The notes below the pieces were generated by a model. The model was not told where the DNA came from, made no database searches, and saw nothing but the letters and a program-made list of their open reading frames with translations. Made by a program: the position numbers and the translations under genes. Source: Primulina eburnea (lineage: Eukaryota; Streptophyta; Magnoliopsida; Lamiales; Gesneriaceae). From it: a DNA stretch of 64,000 nucleotides. Numbering within the stretch: the stretch's first letter is position 1; each line of letters begins with the position of its first letter. This document shows, piece after piece, positions 36,409 through 46,458 of this stretch. The stretch lies in assembly GCF_022965805.1 (NCBI RefSeq), contig NW_027331262.1:186001-250000 (forward strand). Reading direction: 5' to 3'.

Positions 36409-38344
36409 CATGATTAATCACCATTAATCCGTTAATTACCCAATTCGGCATTCGGGCTACTACACAAACACAGCACTTCGGCCACTAGTCTTAGATGGAA
36501 CCAATTACAGTCTATGGAAGCTTAAAATCCGGTTTCATATAAAATCTATAGATGAGAGAGCATGGCAACATGTTCTAAGCGGTTGGACTCCACCGAGGAG
36601 ACTGGACGAAGATGGTGATAGTCTAATAAAATCGGAAAGTGACTGGACTACTGATGAAGTGCAGATTTCTAATTACAACTCAAAGGCATTGAATGCGATT
36701 TTTTCCTCAGTTGATATGAATATGTTCGGCCTAATTACTAATTGTGTTCCGGCTAAGGATGCATGCGATATTCTCCAAAGACACTGTGAAGGTTCTGAGA
36801 GTGTGCGACGAACAAGACTAAGGATTCTTACTTCCAAATTCGAGATGATGAGGATGGAAGAATCTGAGAACATACTAGATTATGATCATCGCCTACGGGA
36901 AATTGCTAATGAGGTGTTCAGTCTTGGAGACCTCATCTCTAATGAACGATTAGTTAGCAAGGTTCTTCACTCTTTGCCCGAAAGGTTCAACCTAAAAATC
37001 TGTGCAATAGACGATGCTAAGGACACTTCTTAGATGGCTTTGGAAGATCTAATCAGTTCACTTCGCACCTTTGAGATGAATATGGACATGCAGAAGAAAG
37101 ATAAAAGGAAAACAATTGCATTCCAAGTCTCAAATGACTCTTATAACGATCTTCTTCAAATATCCCAAGAAGCTAATGAATCAGATATTTGTAAGGACTC
37201 AATCGCCTATATCACAAATAATTTCGGGGATTACTTGAAAAGAATTAGAGACAAGAAGAAGGATGCACAACCTTCGAAATTTCCAAGCCTTCCAGCACCT
37301 GAAAGGCCACACAAGTTTCCTTCAAAGCAACAGTTTCAACGAAGGAATGAAGGCAATGGATAATTTAATTCAAAAAGGTATGACTCGGTACAATGTAGAG
37401 AGTGCAATGGATTTGGACACTATGCCAATGAATGTGCTAATAGATTGCGAAAGAACAAGGGCTATAATATGTCCCTAAGCGATGAAGAATCTGATGAGGA
37501 GGAGAAACCAAATGATGAAGATAGTCACACCTCCTTGAATGCACTGTTTACAGAAAAAAATTGGTTACGAGTGAATCCTTCAGGTATTGACACTCCTGGT
37601 GGCAACATGTGTGTAAAATCAGTATGCTTAAAATATACGTCTTCTGAAAATTTCAGTGAAGATGATGTGGAAGCTGAAAATGAAGAAATTACTTTTGAAA
37701 GCGTACATAAACTTTATGAAGAGCTGTTTGAGGATTGGACCAAAAGAAACAAGCTTAACTCAACTCTTATGAAGGAAAACGCCGATCTAAAAGCCGTGAT
37801 TGCCAAACTTGAAGTAATTCTGAGCAAAAAGGATTTGGAACTAGGAAAGACCAAGGAAGGGCTTCAAAAGGAAACTGAAACCTTGTCCAAGTTCAATTCG
37901 AGCACATCCAAGCTTGAATCCATACTTTTGATGGGAAGAGATGACAAGAAAGGCTTAGGTTTCAAAGACAATGTGTTTGAAACTGGTGAATCTTCAAAGT
38001 CGACTATCTTTGTGAAGAAAAAGGCTGATATATCCACACGACCTACATTCCCAATCAAAAGCTCTCCACCAAAAAGACAACCCACTGCACCCGTTCCTAG
38101 GAAAACAAAATGCATGTATGTATGTCATTACTGTTTTAAGCCTGGACATATCAGGCCCTACTGTTTTAAACTCAGGAATGACCGCATGAATCAAACGATG
38201 AGTCGGATGTTGCCCCAAATGTTGTCCAACATTTCCCGCAACACCTCTCACCATCGACCTACAGTAAGACAAATTTGGGTACCAAAGGTAAAAACTCACT
38301 GTAATGTTGTCTATACTTCACTGAAAACTAACACTGCAGGTCAT

Positions 38345-41300
38345 TGATACTTTGATAGTAGAAGCTCACGCCATATGACAGGATCACGAGAACATCTCAT
38401 TGATCATATTAAACAATAATGTGGTAGAGTAACCTATTGAGAGGGAGCTAAAGGAATGATTGTTGGAAAGGGAACATTTAATGTTTAAGGACTACTAAAG
38501 CTCCACAATGTGCTTCATGTTGAAGGATGGAATTCGAATTTGATAAGAATAAGCCAATTGTGTGCTGATAATTTCCTTGTCAAGTTTGACAACATACTTG
38601 TGAAGTTTTTGATGAATCTAACATGTGCATTATGACAGGTACAAGGTCTTCAGACAATTGTTATCAAATAGGCGAGGAACACACATGCAAACATGCACAA
38701 GTCGGTGAGCTAGACCTTTGGCATCAAAAACTCAGTCATGTGAATTTCAAAACTCTGAAGAACTTGAGTAAATACGAGGCAGTGCAAGGTATGCCTAATC
38801 TTTCATCTGATATACCATATGTGTGCGGAGATTGTCAGAAAGGAAAACAAACTCGCATGTCACAACCAGTGTTTCCAACATCTGGGACAACACGCTGTCT
38901 GGAGTTACTACACATGGACCTTATGGGTCCTATGGAAGTGGAAATCTTGGAGGTAAGAAGTATTCTTTTGTGTGTGTAGATGATTTCTCACAGTTTTTAT
39001 GAGTAAGTTTCATTAGGGAAAAATCAGACACTTTTGATGTATTCAAACAATTGGTCACAAGGATCACAAACTTCCATAATTCAAATGTGAGAAGGATCAG
39101 GACTGATCATGGTAAGGAATTTGAAAATTCTTCATTCTCATCATTTTGTAACAGGAAAGGAATTTCACACGAATTTTCAGCACCAAAAACTCCACAGTAA
39201 AATGGCATTGCCGAACGCAAGAACAAGACTTTGCAAGAAATGGCAAGGGAGATGCTAGCTTCGAAAAATATTTCAAAGCGTTTTTGGACAGAAGCCCTTA
39301 ATACAGCTTGTCATATTTCAAATATGGTCTATTTGACAAGTGGTTCAACCATGACTTCTTATGAAATAATCATGGGAAAGAAGCCTAATCTTAAATATTT
39401 TCATGTCTTTGGGTGTGTCTGTTACATTTTAAATGATAGAGATCAACTTGCAAAGTTTGATTCAAAGTGTGATAAGTGTTTTTTTTGGGGATATGCCACT
39501 AATAGTTGAGCCTATCGCATTTTTAATTTAAGAACTAGGACTATTATAGAATCCATTAATGTTATTTTTGATGACCTTGCAGATCTAAAAAAGAAAACAA
39601 CTGAAGATGATGTGGATGAGCTTCTGGAAATTCCAACATCAGTTGAAAATGCAGATGTTGCAACATCTAGCACAACTCACTGAATCTGAAGAAGGAACAC
39701 ACAACGATGATGATGCAGTAGATGATGGACACAGTATTCCAAGAAAAATTCATAAGAACCATCCATCATCTCAAATAATCTGAAATATGCGTGGAGATGT
39801 TCAAACTCGAAAGAAAGAAAAAGTTGATTACCGAAAGATGGCTCGACTTATATGCATGAGCTCTACATACTCACATGTTAGATTTCATGTTTTATATCCA
39901 ATTTCAAACCCAAATATGTTGATGAGGCCTTGAAAGATGAGTTTTGGATTAATGCAATGCATGATGATCTTGAGCAATTTGTTCGAAATGATGTGTGCAA
40001 CTTGGTTCCACCTCCTGATCATGGTAACATAATTGGTACAAAGTGCATTTTCAAGAATAAAACCGATGAGTCATGAAACATCATTAGAAACAAAGCAAGG
40101 TTGGTTGCTCAAGGGTACACACAGGTTGATGGGCCTGATTTTGATTAAACCTTTGCTCATGTAGCCCGTATTAAGTCAGTTCGACTATTGCTAGCCATTG
40201 CCTGCTACATGGAAATCAAACTTTTTCAAATAGATGTTAAAAGTGTATTTTTGAATGGAATTTTGAGTGAGGAAGTGTATGTTAGACAACCTAAGAGTTT
40301 TGAGGATCCACGTCATTTGGATCATGTAAACAAATTGAAGAAGACACTCTATGGGCTGAAGCAAGCACCAAGTGCATGGTATGGAAGATTGACAGAATAT
40401 CTACTTGAAATTGGCTTCAAACGAGGTGAGGTAGACAAAACTCTTTTTATTCAGAAATCCAAAGGTGAAGTCCTTATTTTTCAAGTCTATGTTGATGATA
40501 TAATCTTTGGTTCGTCATCTCAAACACATGCTAATGATTTTGTTGAGTGTATATCTTCTACTTTTGAAATGAGCATGGTTGGTGAGTTGAGTTTCTTTCT
40601 TGGCTTGCAAATTAAACAATTGAATGACGGCATCTTTCTGTATCAAAGTAAGTATGCTAAGAATCTGGTTAAGAAATTTGCAAATGAAAACACCAAACAC
40701 ATGAAAACTCCTATAGGCTCGAGTGAAAAATTGTGCAAAGATGATGTTGCCGAAAATGTCGACAACTCTCTATACCGCAGCGTCATAGGTAGCCTCCTGT
40801 ATTTGACAGCCAGTCGCCCTGACATCATGTTTAGTGTATTCTTAAGTGTTAGATATTAATCTAATCCTAAAATTTCTCATTTGAAATCTGTGAAGCGCAT
40901 TTTACGTTACATAGCAGGAACTATTGGCCTAGGATTATGGTACACTCAAGAAAACAATTCGAATTTGATAGGATTTTCTGATGCAGATTGGGCTAGTGAT
41001 TTAGATGATAGAAAAAGTACATCTGGAGGTTGTTTTTATCTTGGCAACAATTTGATCTCATGGCATAGTAGAAAACAAAATTGTGTGTCACTTTCAACTA
41101 TTTCATCTGAATATGTGGCAGCTGGAAGTTGTTGTTTCAACTCTTATGGATGAACCAAATGATCGAAGACTATGGACTTAAGAGTGAAACTTTAGTTGTT
41201 TACTGTGATAATTCTAGTACAATTAATATTTCAAAAAATCCAGTACAACACTCTCGAACTAAACACATTGACATTAGACACCACTTTAATCGAGATTTAG

Positions 41301-41428
41301 TAGAAAAAGTGTTGATTCGAATTGAATTTGTTGGTACAAATAACCAACTGTCTGACATATTCACAAAAGCATTAGACTTTGAGAGGTTTTCCAATCTTAG
41401 GAAATCTCTCAGCATGAGTTCTGCCTAA
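38345..41428 (+). pseudogene. Sirevirus pol: protease, integrase, RT, RNase H remnants
   Basis: Copia-order pol continues the gag frame. The protease begins just after TGA 38345, with the expected DSG active site changed to DSR (YFDSRSSRHMTG). A frameshift near 38605 precedes the pre-integrase segment LWHQKLSHVNFKTL and CGDCQKGKQTR. The integrase core (RTDHGKEFENS, NGIAERKN) is interrupted by stops near 39001 and 39199. RT is open at 40188-40859 with DVKSVFLNG, LYGLKQAP and catalytic YVDDI (near 40488). RNase H (GFSDADWASD, 40881-41153) shifts frame near 41140 and ends SMSSA at 41428, with HIDIRHHF and SDIFTKAL intact. There are many independent lesions, so it is non-functional. Confidence 0.9.
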
Positions 41429-42437
41429 ACATTAATATATGTCGTCTCAGATATTACAACATCTCGGACAACACCTATCACGTATTTGAATTTTTAAGAT
41501 TTAGACATTCTGCATTACATTCATACTGTGATATGTTGTTTTGAAACTATGTAGCATAGTTTTCGGATGCGCTCACAATTCCTGGTTATATTTTAAAACT
41601 TCACACCTACAAATGTGAACATTGTTATAAAGGATATGAAAAATGGTCATTTGACTCTAACCACTGTGACAAGTAACCCGAGAAAAATTGAATTATACTC
41701 ATTAACTTGGATCTGTGATTAGAAGGAAAGATGGAAAAAGACACCTAAAAGGGCCCAATGAAGGCTACACTTTAAGTGTGGGAGCTACTCTTCTAAATAT
41801 TAACACAGAAATAGGAGAAAATGGAAAAAGCTACCTAGAACAGTCCAATGAATATTGTTCTTCTAGTGTGGGATCTATCACTCCTATGTTCAGAAAGTTG
41901 TTAAGTCAGTGTGAAGAAAAATCAAAATTGTTTTTCTGGAATTGTGTGTGTTGCCAACATTTGTGACAACACTTCATCTGTACACGTATCTCATATTTTT
42001 CATGTTTCTATTTCCGTTACATTCTTTTATTAGGCATAACTAGGTCATGCATAAACATATAATTATTAATATTGTTGAGTCATAAGGACATGAGTATTTC
42101 AACAAAGGGAGAATTCGATGAAAATCCGGACTTTACAAAGAATCGAGTTCATGTGTTCTTCGTTGTTAAGTGGAGTTAATTTCGATGTGGGTTTTATTTC
42201 TGGAATTATTTTTTAAAAGACACTGCACATAATTATCTCGATAAGTTCTAAAGAGAGTAACAGTTATTTTTTTTCTTCCCATTGTTTTTACCGTTGAAAT
42301 TAATCAGTTACTGAATTTTTTTGTTACCATTGCACTGTGATTTCATGTTTATCTTCTTGAATTGCAACATTTAACTCATCATTATCTGCATACCAGTTTC
42401 TTAATTTTTCAAGTCTCGCTCACGCGATTTCACTCTG
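41429..42437 (+). other. Sirevirus region between pol and third ORF
   Basis: About 1 kb without a convincing protein. It holds a diverged direct duplication: 'ATGGAAAAAG.CACCTA..A' plus 'CCAATGAA' plus 'AGTGTGGGA' recurs from about 41729 and 41820. A polypurine-like AAAGGGAGA lies near 42103. It probably serves as leader or spacer for the downstream ORF. Confidence 0.5.
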
Positions 42438-42537
42438 TGTGTTTGCATTCCTAATTTTTTTTCAATCTAAACTTCATCCATGGCAAGAAAGGGATACGAT
42501 CTTCACGACATTAGAAGTGAGATGGGTCATACGGAGG

Positions 42538-44250
42538 ATGTTTGCACCAACTCCCGCAACATCTAACGAAACACCCACTGTTCAAAATTTACAAATCATC
42601 CCTGTTGTTCTAACTCCAGAACCATTGGAGGTTATTGCCCCAGGAGAACCAGGGAATCCAGTATACATCGACCATCCTCCTATGTTTCGGTTCCCATCTC
42701 CACCACGAGCACCTTTGCGACGCTCCAAAAGACAGACAGGGTATAACCCTGATCTCACACCTGGAAAGCGATTCCGCTACAAGGGACATCCCTCTACTCG
42801 CCCATCGCTTATTGACCCTGTGGAAACTTTGGGAGATGACTTGGATGATGCCGACTATGAACTGGTGGTTCATAAGAAGGTTCAACCTGCACAAGAAGGT
42901 AGCCCTCCAACTGATGAAGCAACAGCATCTAATGAACCTGCTACCACTGTTCCGTCACCGGAAACCACCCAACAGGATGACGATGAAATCTCATTGGCCC
43001 AATTTATGGACAATTTGAGGAAGGACAAACATTATGCTCTTTCCGTTTATGCACCCACACAGAACTCTCCCCTTGATTATGACAGTAATGAGGAGATGAA
43101 AGACTCTTCAGAAAGTCTTTCAGTTAGTGATGATTCTGGTGCCTCCTCTCACCATTCTGTTGATGATACGAACGATGAGGCTGAAGAGGAATATATGTCT
43201 GAAGGAAGTGAATCTGCTGAACTAGATGTTGCCGACGATGTTGTCCCCATTCCGGACCACACAGACCTTGCTGACTATGATTTGAGCACAGCCTTCAGTG
43301 ACAAGTTTTACACTGAAGAGGTTGTTGCTCAGTGGCACTTATATGCAAATCGACAGTTCCTGGAAGAGAAGAATATTGATGGGGATGCTTTTAACAGACA
43401 TAACTTGATTGCATTCCTCAAGCAAGCCCATATTCTCTCAATTGTTTCAGCTGTCACACCCTTCTCCCGAAGACCCGTGCTCGAATTTTATGCTAACCTA
43501 TCTCCAGAAGTGGAAGATGAGCGATCGGCCAAATTCAGGAATGTCTTTGTTCGTGACAGGATTTATGAGTTTAGTCTTGCTGCAATAAACTCGCATTACC
43601 AGACCCCAACGGAGGATGTTGATGTAACTGCCCCAGACATTCATGTAGTCACCTCCACTCTCACCGGGGGCATAATTACTCATTTTCCAACCCATCCATA
43701 GAAGCTGTCGGCTGCCAATTTAACATCGTTTTACTATGTACTCCAGAAGCTAGCCATTCGGAATTGGACACCTTCCACGAACACCACCATAGTCACCAGA
43801 CACCAAGCAATGGTTCTGTACTCCATAGGGACCAGTGGCATGTTTAATTTCGGAAAGCTGGTCTTCAACACTGTACACCAATATGCTGCATGAGTCCTCA
43901 AGGCGTCGAAGCTCCCATTTCCAAGCTTGATCTATGGGATGCTGAAATCTCAAGGATTTGTGCGCAACATTGATGAGCAATTGTCTGAAATTGGTGAACC
44001 TTTCAAAATTGCTCGTGCTTTCTTTAAAGGAAATAGGAAGATCGATCTTCCTTGGTCCGCATCTGGTGATACTCCTACAGTATCTGGTCATCCCACATGC
44101 ACCTCTGCTACTCCATAGACCACTGACTTCATACTATTCACTGTCCCAGAAGTGCAAGCCCATCTTGATCATGCTCTGGCCAAAATTGAGCAAGCCAAAG
44201 CCGATATAGCATATTATGAAGATGTGGCTGCCACCTACCGGCTAGGATGA
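42538..44250 (+). pseudogene. Third ORF of the Sirevirus (env position), resembles 'putative plant transposon protein'
   Basis: Open from ATG 42538 (MFAPTPATSNETP) to TAG 43699-43701. The same frame then continues past TGA 43891 and TAG 44116 to TGA 44248-44250, so this was one protein of about 570 residues. It has a Pro-rich N terminus with basic patch RRSKRQ, a Ser/Glu/Asp-rich acidic stretch (43080-43250), a globular part with FYANLSPEV, VFVRDRIYEFS and LPFPSLIYGML, and a C-terminal helix (AHLDHALAKIEQAKADIAYY). No signal peptide or clear membrane span is seen, so the usual 'env-like' label is not supported. The globular pattern matches what I recall of the Pfam family called putative plant transposon protein. 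An alternative ATG in strong context at 42480 is in another frame. Confidence 0.65.
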
Positions 44251-44475
44251 TGAGGATCTTGCTGCTGCTGATGAAGAGTAGGATGATTGATTGTGTTTCT
44301 GTTTCTCATTTGTTTGTATTGTTTGTTTGCGTGTCATTCTAGTAATGGTTTAACTTCTAATCTGATTTGTTATCTTACTCCTTATGATTCACTAAATTAT
44401 CGAAAATTTTGTGCAGGTGTTGTTCCGAATATTGTCAACACTACTAACAACACTCTTGCTAATTATATTTTATTT

Positions 44476-44572
44476 AGGGGGAGAATCACTAACTCAGGGG
44501 GAGTTGACTTGAGATAATATGGATAAATTAGGTTTGATCTCATTTTGTCCAGAAAGGCAAAAAATTGGAGAT
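44476..44572 (+). other. Repeated polypurine tracts before the Sirevirus 3' LTR
   Basis: AGGGGGAG occurs at 44476-44483 and 44496-44503. A decayed purine tract (GGCAAAAAATTGGAGAT) abuts the LTR at 44573. Multiple such tracts near the 3' LTR are a Sirevirus trait. Confidence 0.75.
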
Positions 44573-45383
44573 TGAAGGGAAATTTTATCTACTAGTTTAA
44601 TTGATATAATTTCTTAAATTAAATAATTTTCTTAATACTGTCTTTTCCTAAATTGATTTGATTTGATTAATATTGAGATTTTTCCTTTCTAGATATTATG
44701 ATATTTAATGTTCTAATTATGCTAAGATTTAATGGAGATATGATATTTTTCTTTAAATAGAGTTTGTGACTAACAAAACTCTAAATTTTATATTGTGTAG
44801 GGTTCCTTGTTTTTTTAACATAGGCTTATAAATAAGAGACTCGATATGAAGAATAGAGAGCTTTTTATGCCGCAACACAAATTTCGGAGAAGTAAATTCA
44901 CGAAGCCCTTTCTGATCGAAAGAGTGGTGATCTCCGTGTTGTCCTGAATGTTGCAAACATCTACAGACAACATCTGTAATGATGTTGGTTGAAGATCGTG
45001 CTTAGCTGCTCATGTTTTTCGGGATCACAATTTTTGCTTTCTTAATTACGTTTTAATATTGATGGTTGTTTTAGAAAGCTTTTATTTTCTCAATATGTTG
45101 AGAAAATTGATTTTCGTTTAGACCACTAGTAATAGATTTTTTTAAACATTTTGGTTTTCTAGTGATTAATTTTTGTCCTGAGGTATCGCATACTTGTGCA
45201 AATTTAATCGTGCTCATCTATTTATTTAAAATCAATTTGTTTTATAAGGTTTAATATTCCGCTGCATGTTGTGTTAAATGTTGTAATATTTGACACAACA
45301 CTTAATTCTGATAAAACACAAATTCATAACATTACACTAATGTTCTTATATAACCTTACATCTGTCAAACAATATTCCCTACA
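44573..45383 (+). repeat. 3' LTR of the Sirevirus (811 bp)
   Basis: Starts TGAAGGGAAATTTTATCTAC and ends TTCCCTACA, followed by ATGAT. TATA box at 44827-44834. It is 25 bp longer than the 5' LTR through small insertions such as that near 45225-45245. Confidence 0.88.
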
Positions 45384-45647
45384 ATGATGATACACCAAAA
45401 GCTACTAAAAAAATTATCCTTCATTTTATATAAACCAAAATCGTCGATGGCGAATCGATAAAGTTATGGTCTTTTTTAAAATTAAGATAAAATTTCGAGT
45501 TCAAGATTTAATTTAATTTTTTTCGATCAGAAAAAAAAACCGGACATAATTAGTACGACACGAAGATCCGAATCAGCAATCGTAGTCATACCGATATCTC
45601 TATAGGATGTTATTATTATTAAATTATTATATTTGTATTCCATATAT

Positions 45648-45657
45648 GACACGTGTC
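45648..45657. promoter_or_regulatory. Perfect palindromic G-box / ABRE core
   Basis: GACACGTGTC, a 10-bp palindrome containing CACGTG, about 700 bp upstream of the TATA box of the LEA-like gene. Such cores bind bZIP and bHLH factors and mediate abscisic-acid response. Relevance to this gene is inferred. Confidence 0.45.
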
Positions 45658-46221
45658 GCATTGTGTATTGCCCAATCCTACGAGGGATAAGATCGTCATT
45701 TGATACACATCTCGGTCCTCGTACTACGGTCCTATCGGCGGCCGCCCCATGTTAAAAACAGTAGCTTTATCCAAATTGTCGTAGAATATGCACTTTGTCA
45801 AATCTTTTAATTAATAAATATATAATATTTGACCCACTTATTTTTCATGATTTATGACTTTTTTTTCCATTTCAAATCATGATCTCTCTTTCTCATATGC
45901 CCAAAATAAAAAAATAATAATCTGAATAGAATATATTTAGTGAAGAAAATACAAAGATAGTGCAAAAATATAGTTGAAAGGAATGGAGTATAATCTCTAT
46001 ATTAATTATTCTGCACACGCGATGCGTGTGTGTATATTATTTTTTATCATTATCGATAGACTAAAATAAAATTTGACAAATCATGGAGAGACTAATTTGA
46101 TATTTGAATTTTTTAAATAATAAAAATAAAAGTATGTGTTAAACTTTTTTTTAAAAAAAACAAAAGTGTATATTAATATATATAAAGATAAAATTAGAAG
46201 AAAATGTTATTATCATGGCCT

Positions 46222-46223
<2 letters not shown>

Positions 46224-46259
<36 letters not shown>
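46224..46259. repeat. (TA)n microsatellite
   Basis: About 18 TA units in the proximal promoter, roughly 100 bp upstream of the TATA box. Confidence 0.92.
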
Positions 46260-46262
<3 letters not shown>

Positions 46263-46274
46263 CGTGAGTAAGAC

Positions 46275-46334
46275 GATTACCGTCAAATCAAGTAGTATTA
46301 TTCTCCGTTAAGTAGGATGATTACCGTCAAATCA
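46275..46334 (+). promoter_or_regulatory. Two direct repeats GATTACCGTCAAATCA upstream of TATA
   Basis: The 16-mer occurs at 46275-46290 and 46319-46334, 44 bp apart. The second copy ends 23 bp upstream of the TATA box. An exact repeat so close to a core promoter suggests a regulatory element. Confidence 0.5.
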
Positions 46335-46357
46335 CGGCCCCAAATCTCGGGCTACCC

Positions 46358-46365
46358 TATAAATA
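46358..46365 (+). promoter_or_regulatory. TATA box of the LEA-like gene
   Basis: TATAAATA, 101 bp upstream of the start codon. No ATG lies between this box and 46459, so the 5' UTR would be about 60-70 bp. Confidence 0.7.
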
Positions 46366-46458
46366 GAGGCGTCACACCTCTCATTTTTATTTGTACACGG
46401 TTGCATACGTTTCTCGCTGCATTCTTCTCTACTCAGAAATCATTTCCATTTTACTTGT

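Larger units (their letters stand above)
28961..36464 (-). mobile_element. Ty3/gypsy chromovirus, Tekay-type, copy 2 (complete, 7,504 bp)
   Basis: Complete element with perfect CAAAC duplications (28956-28960 and 36465-36469), inserted in codon 7-8 of the Sirevirus gag. Its LTRs (1,418 and 1,419 bp) differ, as far as I can see by eye, by a single A in one homopolymer run, so the insertion is very recent. Its structure matches copy 1: primer site 35030-35041, polyprotein 34948 to 30533, polypurine tract 30379-30389. Overall identity to copy 1 is very high, with only scattered substitutions. Confidence 0.97.
35046..36464 (-). repeat. 5' LTR of Tekay copy 2
   Basis: A 1,419-bp LTR, the same length as the complete LTR of copy 1. 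TG...CA ends, followed by the CAAAC duplication. Confidence 0.96.
28940..38344 (+). pseudogene. Sirevirus gag, split by Tekay copy 2 and carrying stops
   Basis: ATG 28940 starts MDTSLAN; the seventh codon ends exactly where the Tekay insertion begins. After the second CAAAC copy the frame resumes at 36470 (TALRPLVLDGTNYSLWKLK, a copia Gag start). The same frame runs to 38344, broken only by TAG at 37031-37033, TAA at 37361-37363 and a TGA at 38345. Two zinc knuckles remain: CRECNGFGHYANEC (near 37393-37434) and CHYCFKPGHIRPYC (near 38120-38165). Between them is an acidic, Lys/Glu-rich segment likely to be coiled coil (about 37670-37920). The capsid-like part is 36700-37000. Long two-knuckle Gags of this kind are known from Sireviruses. 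Confidence 0.85.
28079..45383 (+). mobile_element. Ty1/copia element, Sirevirus type, with nested Tekay copy 2
   Basis: LTRs at 28079-28864 and 44573-45383 share ends and a TATA box, and the flanks are ATGAC / ATGAT (four of five match). The primer site follows the 5' LTR. Gag with two CCHC motifs, then protease, integrase, RT and RNase H in copia order follow on the plus strand. An extra ORF lies between pol and the 3' LTR, and two AGGGGGAG tracts lie near the 3' end. Two gag knuckles, an extra ORF in the 'env' position and repeated polypurine tracts are Sirevirus hallmarks. Without the nested 7.5 kb element it is about 9.8 kb. It is inactive through many stops. Confidence 0.88.
45384..46357. 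other. Upstream region of the LEA-like gene
   Basis: AT-rich host DNA between the Sirevirus and the gene. It contains the G-box at 45648-45657, a TA microsatellite at 46224-46259 and two direct repeats at 46275-46334. No coding sequence is recognised. Confidence 0.6.

Noticed and set aside
42439..42537. N-terminal extension of the Sirevirus third ORF
   Set aside because: It would need a GTG start. The first in-frame ATG is 42538, and the strong-context ATG at 42480 is in another frame.
45430..45520. tRNA- or SINE-like sequence (CGAATCGATAAAG ... CGAGTTCAAG)
   Set aside because: The B-box-like string is imperfect, the arms do not fold into a cloverleaf by eye, and there is no poly(A)-flanked duplication.
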